A stretch of DNA of 64,000 nt from NCBI GenBank assembly GCA_905250075.1, contig CAJNOP010000110.1, positions 410,381-474,380 of the forward strand, written 5' to 3'. The translations under genes and the position numbers were made by a program. The notes under the pieces are model-generated. The model searched no databases. It was not told the DNA's origin and worked only from the letters and a program-made list of their open reading frames with translations. The stretch comes from Rotaria sp. Silwood1 (taxonomy: Eukaryota; Rotifera; Eurotatoria; Philodinida; Philodinidae). Positions 34,632 through 43,962 of the stretch are shown in pieces; position 1 is the first letter of the stretch, and the number at the start of each line of letters is the position of its first letter.

Positions 34632-36952
34632 CCCTTTGGGGGCCGACTTTTTTTTTATAGAAAAAAATTAGATTTCCGACTGTAGGGCTATAAAACACAC
34701 TTTTTTCATCCAGAAATAATTCAAAAGATGCAGTGTTTATTTAGAAACAAGAGAAATAAACACACATCGAAGAAGCATACCAAGCAAATTTAATAACATA
34801 TGAGAAGGAAAGTAAATACCAAAAGAAAACTAAAAATGTAATAAAGTATGAAATTCTTCGAAACAACCAACAACGCAAAGAGCTACATCACAGTCTTCAC
34901 AGATATAACGTGAATCAGTCCTTCTTCTTGGTCTTCGATCAGTGTGTGCACATACAACACATTTTCTCTGAGGATTTTCCTTGTTTGTTGTTTGAGGTAT
35001 AAGAGATGGAAAATGTCTACCAGTAAGTCTGGTTGGTAGATTAGTCAGTGCAGGTCGACCTATCGTAGGTTTTGGAACACTATAAGTTTGTAAGATTTCA
35101 CGAATAAGCTGTAAACGATAATCAACAAATTTTCTTTTCTTTTTGGTATTGATTTTATAAAGTAAATATGAGTTGTAGACTGATAAATCAAGCATATAAA
35201 AAAATAATTTTCTGTACCATTTTATAGATTTTCTTAAATATACGACCAAACTAATTTGCATATCAGCTTTATCAATCGTGTGAATATTAGAATTATAATC
35301 AATTACTGAAGCTGGTTTTTGAATTGTTGTGTTACTTCTTTTGGTATATTTCATTTGAGGTTCATGAATAGTTGTTAACATTATAACGTCCCTTTTATCA
35401 TGCCATTTCAAGACTAGCATGTTGTTTGTATTTCTATAAATTTGTTCACCTTTTTCAATTTTAGCTTCAAATTCAGGTAAACCTAATCTATCTTTTCTAA
35501 CAGTTCCACACGCACCAGTTGATCTTTCAAATAGTTTCTCAAAAAGACTAACACTTGTAAACCAACTATCTACGAATAGATTGTGACCTTTGTCTAAGTA
35601 AGGTTGTAATAAAGTCATTACGATTGAACCAGAAATACCAATAGTGGGAAATCTTTCGATATCAGTAGTAGCTCCTGTATAAACAATGAAGTCTAGGACA
35701 ATTCCAGTAGTTACATCACACAATAAATAAAGTTTAATTCCAAATCTACTTCTTTTAGATGGAATATATTGCTTGAAGCTAAGACGACCCTTCCACAATA
35801 TCAAGCTCTCGTCAACGCATAAATTCTGATAAGGAACTAAAATTTGACCAAATCGTTCACGCAGATAATTAATGATCGGTTTTATTTTGTATAATTTATC
35901 GTTAGTTACTTGATGTTCATTGTCATTGAAGTGAAGGAATCGTAAAAGTAAAAGAAATCTGTTCCTACTCATAATACTTCCAAATATGGGTGTTGAGATC
36001 AATGATTCAGTGGACCAATAATCTTTTATTCGACTTTTTCTTGTATGAGACATTAGCATATAAAATGCAAAAAAGGTAAACATTTCGGATACTGTAGTTT
36101 CAATTGCTTTTATGCGTCTTTGAGATAAATTTTTCTTTTGCATTAGATATAAATTATATCTGTTCGTCTCTTCAACAACTTTTTCCATCAACAGATTGTC
36201 AAATATTAAACGAAAATAATCCAATGAACTATTTTCATCAATTTTTGGTAAATTGGAACTGATACCAGAATTATTTGATTCAAATATAAACCGTTTTGGT
36301 TTGAACCGATCAGTTCTCCATGTTCTTCCTTCAAAAAATTCTTCCATATCTTGTACCTCTTCTTCTTCCTCTTCCCCACTATCTAATTCACTCTCCTGGT
36401 CTTCTTCTTGTTCACTGTCACTACTCGACCAGCTATTAAAGTCGGAAATTGAATCAGTATTTGTTGAGTCATCTGTGAAGGTTTCAGTCATGTCTAAATC
36501 ACATTCACTAGCAGATGCCATCATAATGTGGAAAATATTTCAAGATGAAAGAACAATTCCAATAGAGTCAGTAAGATTCGTTACAAATACTTGAATAGTT
36601 ATCTTGTGCTTTAGAATTTGGTTTTGAATAATACTTTTTACTATTTATTATAAAAATACCCAGTATTTATAATGTGGCTATATGATTTTAGAATTATAAA
36701 TGCAATAATGGATCCCATACAAACCAATAATAATGTCTTATGATAGATGACCTAGCATGTACAATTATCGATGATGGAATTACTGAGCTATATATGTATG
36801 TCCTGAGCTTAAACTATTACATAGCGTCTATATGTGTACCATGCATGTTAGAATAAAAAGCCATATTAAAAAAACCTAGTTTTAGCGTATTTAAGGCTTT
36901 TCCCTTAGTTAAATACGCAGGACGTATATATACGTCCACGGTCCCCAAAGGG
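34632..36952 (-). mobile_element. Complete piggyBac-type DNA transposon
   Basis: Flanked by TTAA at 34628-34631 and 36953-36956. The terminal inverted repeats are CCCTTTGGGG-N-CCG (left 34632, right ending 36952), the right one reading CGGTCCCCAAAGGG on the plus strand. A palindrome ACGTATATATACGT lies 15-30 bp inside the right end. It contains one intact transposase on the minus strand. Length 2321 bp. Confidence 0.92.
34830..36524 (-). CDS. piggyBac transposase, intact
   Basis: 564 residues, one exon. The N terminus is very acidic and serine-rich (1-62) and is followed by GRTWRTDRF. The DDE_Tnp_1_7 core carries the expected acids: CVDESLILWKGR (D238), LFVDSWFTS (D319) and HTIDKADMQ (D418, with D421 nearby). 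The conserved block YIPSKRSRFGIKLY follows the first acid. The C-terminal cysteine-rich domain has C522, C525, C542, C545, C550, C554 and H559, the cross-brace zinc fold that binds the transposon ends. No stops or frameshifts. With matching TTAA ends it forms an apparently autonomous cut-and-paste element. Confidence 0.93.
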   Translation of the reverse strand: MMASASECDLDMTETFTDDSTNTDSISDFNSWSSSDSEQEEDQESELDSGEEEEEEVQDMEEFFEGRTWRTDRFKPKRFIFESNNSGISSNLPKIDENSSLDYFRLIFDNLLMEKVVEETNRYNLYLMQKKNLSQRRIKAIETTVSEMFTFFAFYMLMSHTRKSRIKDYWSTESLISTPIFGSIMSRNRFLLLLRFLHFNDNEHQVTNDKLYKIKPIINYLRERFGQILVPYQNLCVDESLILWKGRLSFKQYIPSKRSRFGIKLYLLCDVTTGIVLDFIVYTGATTDIERFPTIGISGSIVMTLLQPYLDKGHNLFVDSWFTSVSLFEKLFERSTGACGTVRKDRLGLPEFEAKIEKGEQIYRNTNNMLVLKWHDKRDVIMLTTIHEPQMKYTKRSNTTIQKPASVIDYNSNIHTIDKADMQISLVVYLRKSIKWYRKLFFYMLDLSVYNSYLLYKINTKKKRKFVDYRLQLIREILQTYSVPKPTIGRPALTNLPTRLTGRHFPSLIPQTTNKENPQRKCVVCAHTDRRPRRRTDSRYICEDCDVALCVVGCFEEFHTLLHF

Positions 36953-37016
36953 TTAAAAGAAAAATACCATAATATTTTATGAGAAAAAAAATTGTAGTCC
37001 GATGATCAAGTTTATT

Positions 37017-38161
37017 TTACTTGTTCTCGTTACAGCGACATATATGATGACCCCAACGCATATAATTAAAACCAGCACCAGTATCCCAAAGACTATAATC
37101 AATGCTCCATTTGCAAGTACCATCATCACGAAGCTGCCAAGTATTGGTGTCCCAATTAGAAGGACTCGAATCATCATCCCAAATATCACCATACCAATCA
37201 CTACATTTGCCACATTTTTTACAACTGTGACCACCACACTCAAGTGTCGTCCCAACAGTTTTTTTATTTGGCAGTTGTTCTTTAAAATAAAGAGGTTTAT
37301 TACAGTATCTTATTAGTAAAAAATGATATTATTATTGACTTTTTCTACAAAGAACCATATGAAATCGATTGCGGATACTATGTTAAAAGAGTAAACACGA
37401 TAGAACTTATGTCGAATCATGCAGTAAGTTACCCTGCAATGAACGGGAATAAAGCACGCATACAACTCTTTAGGTTTTTGTTTAGATTGGCAAATAGAAA
37501 TTTTCCAAGTCTTGTTAAAATATCAGAGAATTCGTGATAAAAAGATTTCTATAAGAAGGATTCCGATTTGTGACCATGTAATAGTAGTTGCATGACTTAA
37601 CAGTCATCCAAATTTTTCGGAAACTATCTCATTTTGGGCAGTACCAAAAACTTCAGAACACAAATGCTTGAAATTTTCGATAATTTCTATTTTAGAAGAC
37701 TGAACACTACTGGCGCAGGTCAGACAGTCTGAACTTACAAGCGCTTACCATCACTTTTTGATCTGGATTTGTTTTTTTACGAGAAAACTGTCGACTTGAA
37801 GACGTCTATCGATAGTAGAATGGTTGCTTTTATCAAAATGATGTACTTTTCAAACAAGAGAAAAACTGATCCAAATATCTTTATTACCAGCCGTAGCATG
37901 CTATGGTTTTCTCGATAATAAAGCAGAAAACTTGAACAAGTGATGCGTGTTTGAGACATTTTGTTAGAGTGTCTGTTTGAGATGACCTTATTTAGTTTTT
38001 CTTATAGGATCATTTCAATCTACTGTGCATTCAACTAATTCGTTGTGTATAATTTCACGATGATATCTGAAGTCCTTATCGTAAAAATACACTTTACACC
38101 TGAGAAAAAAACACATACCTGCACCTGTTGAGCGTCCTGAATTACAATTTGATGAAGCCAT
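37017..38161 (-). CDS. Small cysteine- and tryptophan-rich protein (two-exon model), unrecognised
   Basis: On the minus strand a last exon (37279-37017) has no internal methionine until late but reads clearly as protein: LECGGHSCKKCGKCSDWYGD, then TWQLRDDGTCKWSIDYSLWD, GFNYMRWGHHICRCNENK and stop. The acceptor TTTTAAAG at 37280 matches in phase a donor at 38119 (GTATGTG) that ends a short ATG exon, MASSNCNSGRSTGA, from 38161. The intron would be about 840 bp, much longer than others here, so more exons may be hidden or the start may differ. Eight cysteines suggest a disulphide-rich or metal-binding protein. No signal peptide was found in this model. The piggyBac right end lies 61 bp beyond the stop. 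Confidence 0.4.
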
Positions 38162-38619
38162 TACTCTAAAAGTAATATGTATACACGGTAGCAGATGCAA
38201 CAGTAACATCTATATAATTAATATTATTCAGTCTAAAACGACTGAGTGGTAAAACGATTCTCAACTCAATCACTTCCAATCGTACAAGTTGTTTACCGAT
38301 CAATTATAATGGAGACCGATAAACGTTCTCTAACGTCAACGATTGGCACCAACTCACCGAGAAACAATAGAAAAGGTTCATCGGTTCGACTGGACATCAG
38401 TTTACTAGTTAAAAACTAGATTTGGTTTATACCAGTGAAAATGATGGTTAGTAAGCATAAAACATGGATCGCCAGACATTAGTACAAACATCCTAAATGT
38501 GCATCCAGCTAAACTGGGACTAGGACACATATAATCTATAGGAATATAACTAGAGGAAATCGAGGAATAGGCATCAACACATATCTCTGATCACTACGAA
38601 GTGAAACTTCCCAGGTGGG

Positions 38620-38850
38620 AAAATCGTACGAAGATCATGTAAGATCTTACAAGATCCTACTGACAATCAGATTTTGTAAGATTCAGATTATATGATCTTC
38701 CGAAATCCAACAGATATCTTATTATAAAATTTCTTATGTTTTCTATCATAAGATGCTAGATTAAATCTTACATGATTCTTGCTGTAAGATTCTTACAAAA
38801 TCTGACATTCGGAACTTCGTAAGATCTTGTATGATGCTACAAGATCATAC
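38620..38850. repeat. TAAGATCTTAC-rich palindromic block
   Basis: Repeated GTAAGATCTTACAAGATC-like pieces in both orientations (for example 38639-38660 and 38819-38845) form an imperfect foldback. Not coding. Confidence 0.5.
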
Positions 38851-39137
38851 TTCACGTTTCTTAGATGAAAATATCGTTTTTATAGCGATGATTTCATCCG
38901 TTTAAAGAAATTATTCACCAATTGACTATATGTTCTAATGTAAATGTTGGCTCCTCTAGAATTGCAAAATACATATTTTTTCTAAGTTGAAAAATGATAC
39001 GGATTATATTCATCCAGCTCATCAAGCCCATCGTTGTTTTACGTGACGTGCCACTTGAAACTGCAGAACTATTTTATTCTCCGTCTCGGAAATTTTAAAA
39101 ACAGATTGTTTTATTAGAATATTTCTGGTATTTTCTT

Positions 39138-39221
39138 GGTGTGGGTGTGGGTGTGGGATGTGGGCGTGAGTGTATATCTCCATGAATACCCACGCCCACA
39201 CCCACACCCACACACCCACCC
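39138..39221. repeat. TGTGGG telomere-like foldback array 1
   Basis: The G-rich arm GGTGTGGGTGTGGGTGTGGG (39138-39172) and the C-rich arm CACGCCCACACCCACACCCA (39187-39221) are separated by about 14 bp. Outside the arms CTTGG and CCAAG are also complementary. The unit is the bdelloid telomere repeat TGTGGG, with TGTGGGTG-type variation. Confidence 0.8.
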
Positions 39222-40064
39222 AAGGCTCGACTAGATATGCTGTTTAAGACATATAAATTGAAAAAAAACAAAAGTAATTTTCATGACAAAATATTCGAAA
39301 GCTCTATCTATGATTTTAAAATGATTTAATCATACTCACAAAAGTAGTCAATGGTAAATGTTAAGATTTTTTTACATCTTTCCAATGTTATTTGATTTAT
39401 ACTTTCATAGATTAAAGATGAAAAACTTAACAGTGACTGTACAAAGAGATATAAGTTTAAGTTTTCAAATATTCTTGTTCTGATCGGAAAGAAGAAAAAT
39501 TTTATTTTCGTCTTTAGAATATTAATAAGATTTTCTACTATTCTCTGAATTATTAATCTTAACCTAATTTTCGGCTTGAGTAAATGCTTAATCTTCACAG
39601 CAGAGGATCCAATTTCATCTATAAATGAATTTCTTACCTGCAATTAGATGAAATCGTTATTTGATTGCTTTGTACAAACGGCACGTTGAGATGAATAACG
39701 AGCTTGTGTAAACAAAAGGTGAAGCAAAGTAAAAAATTACGATCGTACGTTTTTTTTCTTTCGAAGTAAAAGTAAGTAAGAGAACAAAGGTTATGCGTTT
39801 CGAATGTAACAAATATCAGAATAGTTGTCTTGAGAGTAGAATCTACGAAATGTGATTCCGTGAAATTGAAAGCATTATGAGAGTGTCGCTGCAACAACAA
39901 TAACAATGGTAACAGTAGAAATGATAATTGTAAATATTTGTGCTATATAAAAAAAAGAATATATGTTTGTTTGTTTTCTCGTTCTCTTTCTGTATATGTG
40001 TATTTCTTTCGTTCTTTTCCATGATTGAAAAATTGTTCATTCTTTTTTTTCTATATTCGTTTCT

Positions 40065-40338
40065 GTTCTCAAGGTCAAAAAAACTTTAGTAGTGACCTTG
40101 CTGTTTTCTTTAAGTGATCATATTTTTTTATTGCGTAGTATTCAATGGCGCAACTGTATTTTCTATTACGTATTATATTCATCAATACGTAATATATATA
40201 TATACACTATATAGATAGTTTTCTGTTGTTGGTATTTTTTCTATTGTTTTGAAATACATAGTAGTTTGTTATTTCGAATTGTTTCATAACTCGAAATAAA
40301 CATTTCGAACTCTCGCTCAACTTACAGAACAAACTTAC
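40065..40338 (+). mobile_element. Probable 5' LTR of the Ty3/gypsy-like element
   Basis: Inferred only from position and signals. A TG...CA-bounded segment ends at AACAAACTTACA, followed by TTGGTGACGAG, which resembles a primer-binding site. It contains GAAATAAACA, a possible polyadenylation signal. No second LTR is present, so the ends cannot be confirmed. Confidence 0.4.
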
Positions 40339-40449
40339 ATTGGTGACGAGAGTTTTCCTTCTAACTCTTCGTTATTCACATTCACCACACGTTTTTTTCT
40401 TCGCTTCACCTGACTCTTCAATTACATTCGTGGAATATAATTATTCTTC

Positions 40450-41759
40450 ATGGATAAGTCAACGCTAACATCAACATTTCAATCACCAACAATGTCTTCA
40501 ATTCCTGCACTTCATGCTTTTGATTGTCATACCTGTTCCTGGCAATAGTATCGTGATCGAATTCATTTTTACTTCAAGGCAAATCGTATTGATAATGATG
40601 GAGATAAAAAAGATTTATTTTTATGGTCTGTTGGTGACAATACATATAATTTACTTGAATCATTAGTTTCATCACAATCATTAACTAGTGATGCTACCAA
40701 ATTCACTGATTTAATTAAATTATTAGATGTTCTTTATGATGCAACAAAAACCATTATGACATCAACATATGATTTTTATTCATGTTATCAAAAATCAGGA
40801 CAAGCATTTGCTGAATGGAAAGCTCAATTATGTGAAAAACTTCGACATTGCGGTTTTACTACATCTGCTTTAAAAAATAAACCACAAGATCCTGCACTTC
40901 ATGACATGTATGTTATTGAAATTAAAAGTCAAAAAATTCGTCAAGCATTACTGAAGGAACAAGATCCTGATTTAGAAATAACAGAAAAAATTATTCAATT
41001 AGCTGAACGATTAGAAGAAGGTGTTCTTCATTTCGGTAATCCAATTAATCTTGCTGATTATACAGTCGCGAAGCTTCACAGCCATCAACCAAAACAATAC
41101 AAACAACAACAACGTAATTCATTCACAAAAAATGAATATAAACTATGTCAAACATGTGGTTCAAAGCAACATCTTCGATCCAAATGCAAATATCGTGAGT
41201 TTACTTGTAATTTTTGTAAAAAAAACGTCATTTAGAAAAAGCATGTCGACAAAAGAAAAATGAAAATATTTCGACAAAACATATTACGACAATTTATAAA
41301 GTCAACTTTTCCAATCAACCAAAACAATCAATTACACATTCATCTACAGTTTCATTAAAAATTAATGATTATGATTTTACCTTTGAACTTGATACTGGAA
41401 CATTTAATACAATTATTAGTATGGAAGATTGGTATAAAATTGGTTCACCTATTATTAGTCCATCTAATTTACAATTAAAATGTCACAGTGGTAATTTTCT
41501 CAAAACTAAAGGTGAATGTAATGTTTAAGTACAATACAAAAATAAAAATTATAATTTATCAATGATAATTGTTTATGGGACGAATCCACCTCTTCTTGGT
41601 GTTCAATGGATCAAGAAAATGCAACTTGATTTAACTTGTATTATTCACGAACAAAATTCTGATCAACAACATATCAATAGGATTTTTAATGATTCAAAAC
41701 TTCATTTAATGTTACAAAAATATCATCATGTATTAAATAAAGAACTTGGACATTGTACT
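40450..41759 (+). pseudogene. Decayed gag-protease of a Ty3/gypsy (Mag-like) LTR retrotransposon
   Basis: From the ATG at 40450 one frame encodes a capsid-type gag domain. It is interrupted by TAG at 40546-40548 (where W-Q is followed by a stop and then YRDR), then stays open to about 41220. Two zinc knuckles follow (CQTCGSKQHLRSKC and CNFCKK...HLEKAC). The second is split by a one-base shift in an A8 run near 41219-41226. A retropepsin motif LDTGTFNTII lies near 41390, and another in-frame TAA near 41526. The pol sequence ends abruptly at 41759, where a TGTGGG array begins; reverse transcriptase, RNase H and integrase are missing. At least three independent breaks make it non-functional. Confidence 0.8.
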
Positions 41760-41760
41760 A

Positions 41761-41974
41761 AGGGTGTGTGTGTGGGTGTGGGGTGTGGATGTGGGGTGGG
41801 TGTGGATGTGGGGTGAGTGTGGGTGTGGGGTGTGGGTGTGGGGTACGGGTGTGAGTGTGGGTGTGGGATGTGGGTGTGGATGGCTAGGTGTGGGTGTGGC
41901 TGTAGATGCAGATGTGTCTATTCAACTAATGTGCACATCCACACCCACCCACACCCATACCCACACCCACACCC
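41761..41974. repeat. TGTGGG telomere-like foldback array 2
   Basis: G-rich arm at about 41761-41905 (GTGTGGGTGTGGGG units with GATGTGGG and GAGTGTGGG variants), a short unique spacer, then a C-rich arm at 41936-41974 (CCACACCCACCCACACCCAT). The left edge is directly joined to the broken retroelement; the edges read AAGGGTGTG and CACACCCTT. A more diverged G-then-C copy follows at about 42035-42130. Confidence 0.85.
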
Positions 41975-42348
41975 TTGCGAGAATAAGTCTGATAAAATAT
42001 AATTTAATTTTAATCTAAAAGTTCAGCTAAATATGTGGCTGGGTGTGATTGGGAGTGTGTTAGGGTGGGTATAAATGTGATTGTGTGCATTTTGGTGGAT
42101 TCAGGACTTCAACCACTCACATCCACACGCAAGAATAATCAGCGGCGATCAATTTTTTTTCGTTAGCTCCTTAGTAAGTTCATTTATTTTTCTTATCATG
42201 AATGCCCAAAACTTTAAAAATATGTTTAGATCAATTTCAAATGCATTTTAAGTAAAAAATATGATTGATTTTAATATGTAATCAATTTATACTAAAGATT
42301 ACGAATGCCAGCCACTGTCTACATTGAATGAAAACAATGTGGTTGTCT

Positions 42349-43962
42349 TTATGTTATTTTCTTCGAGCAGTTTTCGAAACGAATAACCGAACCATAAATG
42401 TCAACACCAGTAAGGGGAGAGCTCCACATATGACCTCTTTTACTATAAGCAAGAACCCATTGATCGGGAACGTCGAAACCATCGATTACACACTTGTTGT
42501 TATAACTGTAAATAGTTTCATGTCCCTTCTTTATGAGAATTTCGTTATATTCATCAGGTATTTCTTCAACAGTGATGGTTATTGATCGTTTGGCTATTTC
42601 AAACATACGACTTAGCGTCTCTTTAAAAACTGCATTATTTAAGAAAAGAAGACAACCATAACTGATTATGTGATCAAATTTTCTATCATCAATATTGTAT
42701 ATTATATTTTCCATCGGACCTATGTATATCTTTGAATATAATGTGGTTTGTTCGGTCATCTTATGTGAAAGGTCAACACCAGTAAAATTCGAACTGTGTC
42801 CACAATCTAGGATGATTTTCGCTAAAAGTCCAGTACCACAACCAAGGTCTAAAATATCTCCGCTATAATCATATTCTTTACAAATCTCTTTAAACATTTT
42901 GTACATATCGGATTCACTAAGTCTATTGTAGTTGCCTGCAAAATTGTCATAGAAATGGGTAATGCCAATTTGTTTTAATTTCGTCTTAATAAGTTGATCC
43001 ATAAGTGCTTCATGGCCACCTTCAAAGCATCGTGATATCACGTAATCATCGCCAAAAGTATTTCCAATTGAAGAAAAAAATGCAGACGTGGGATTAACTT
43101 CCAAAACGAATATATTATTTTTATCATCAACTCTTAAATCCATCCGTGCGTATCCACTGCCATATACATGGAGTGCATTAAATGATTTGCATGCGATTTC
43201 TTTCATACGATTCGTTAACGGATCTGCTGCATGAACTAATTCGAATGTGATTTCTCCACTATCAACCAACTCGAATTTATTATCGAAGCGTAAAAACTGT
43301 TCTTCGGGTGTAAAATGCTTGGGAAAATGATATATGATAGGAGTAAGTGCATAAATACCATCGCTATTCTCAATCACCATTACTGAATATTCACGGCCAT
43401 ATATATATTCTTCAACCAATATTTCACATTCAGCAATTTTCAATAGTTTATCGATTTCAATCTTTAAAGTGCTTGGGTCATGACAAACAGATGTTTCAGT
43501 CTTATGCAAGCTGCCGCATGCTCTTGCCATCTTCACAATTACAGGAAATTTCTCTAACGTAACAATATCATCAGCAGATTTAATGACATTATATCTAGGA
43601 GTAAGAATGTTATATTTTGATGCAGCCAGTTTAAAATCTATTTTTGATAGAGATAAGAATCGGCTACTGGTTCCGATGATCGGTATTCCTAGAGTTTCCG
43701 CATAAGCAATTGCATCTATACCGGCAACTTTGTCATAATGTTGACCCCACAAAAAATTAATGAGCATATCGAAATTTTCTTTTTTTATATCGTCTAACTG
43801 CTTTTTGGCATCAGCCTTAGTAATAAATCGTAATTGAAAGTTATGTTTTGTGATATATTTGGATGGATCTTGATATTGATCGTATTTTTCAAAACAAGAG
43901 TTGCTACCCTCATAAGATGATATAAGAACACCAATTTTCATTGTTTTTAACGATTGTTTCAT
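42349..43962 (-). CDS. ATP-grasp (D-Ala-D-Ala-ligase-like) / SAM-methyltransferase fusion, intronless
   Basis: 537 residues, one exon. Residues about 8-330 form an ATP-grasp ligase resembling bacterial D-alanine-D-alanine ligase: nucleotide-binding PVIVKMARACGS (K144), ILVEEYIYGREYSVMV (E184/E185), and the metal-binding end YARMDLRVDD (D275) with FVLEVNP (E288, N290). Residues about 335-537 form a class I methyltransferase: motif I DILDLGCGTGLLAK (369-382), the SAM-ribose acid in FTGVDLSHKM (D397), and FDHIISYGCLLFL (429-441). A likely role is ATP-dependent peptide or amide bond formation, with the same chain methylating substrate or product; the actual substrate is unknown. Alternative start at M8 (MKIGVLISSYEG). 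Bacterial Ddl genes have been reported as laterally acquired in bdelloids; the lack of introns and the transposon/telomere-repeat surroundings fit that. All active-site elements I can name are present. Confidence 0.88.
   Translation of the reverse strand: MKQSLKTMKIGVLISSYEGSNSCFEKYDQYQDPSKYITKHNFQLRFITKADAKKQLDDIKKENFDMLINFLWGQHYDKVAGIDAIAYAETLGIPIIGTSSRFLSLSKIDFKLAASKYNILTPRYNVIKSADDIVTLEKFPVIVKMARACGSLHKTETSVCHDPSTLKIEIDKLLKIAECEILVEEYIYGREYSVMVIENSDGIYALTPIIYHFPKHFTPEEQFLRFDNKFELVDSGEITFELVHAADPLTNRMKEIACKSFNALHVYGSGYARMDLRVDDKNNIFVLEVNPTSAFFSSIGNTFGDDYVISRCFEGGHEALMDQLIKTKLKQIGITHFYDNFAGNYNRLSESDMYKMFKEICKEYDYSGDILDLGCGTGLLAKIILDCGHSSNFTGVDLSHKMTEQTTLYSKIYIGPMENIIYNIDDRKFDHIISYGCLLFLNNAVFKETLSRMFEIAKRSITITVEEIPDEYNEILIKKGHETIYSYNNKCVIDGFDVPDQWVLAYSKRGHMWSSPLTGVDIYGSVIRFENCSKKIT

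Noticed and set aside
37002-37316. Plus-strand frame starting MIKFILLVLVTATYMMTPTH that looks like a signal peptide
   Set aside because: The minus strand of the same DNA encodes a cysteine-rich exon with a good acceptor. The plus frame is threonine/isoleucine-rich noise from its complement.
41746-42018. Open frames reading VWVWGVGVGV-like and HTHPHPHP-like peptides
   Set aside because: Same reason: low-complexity telomere-like DNA stays open in all frames.
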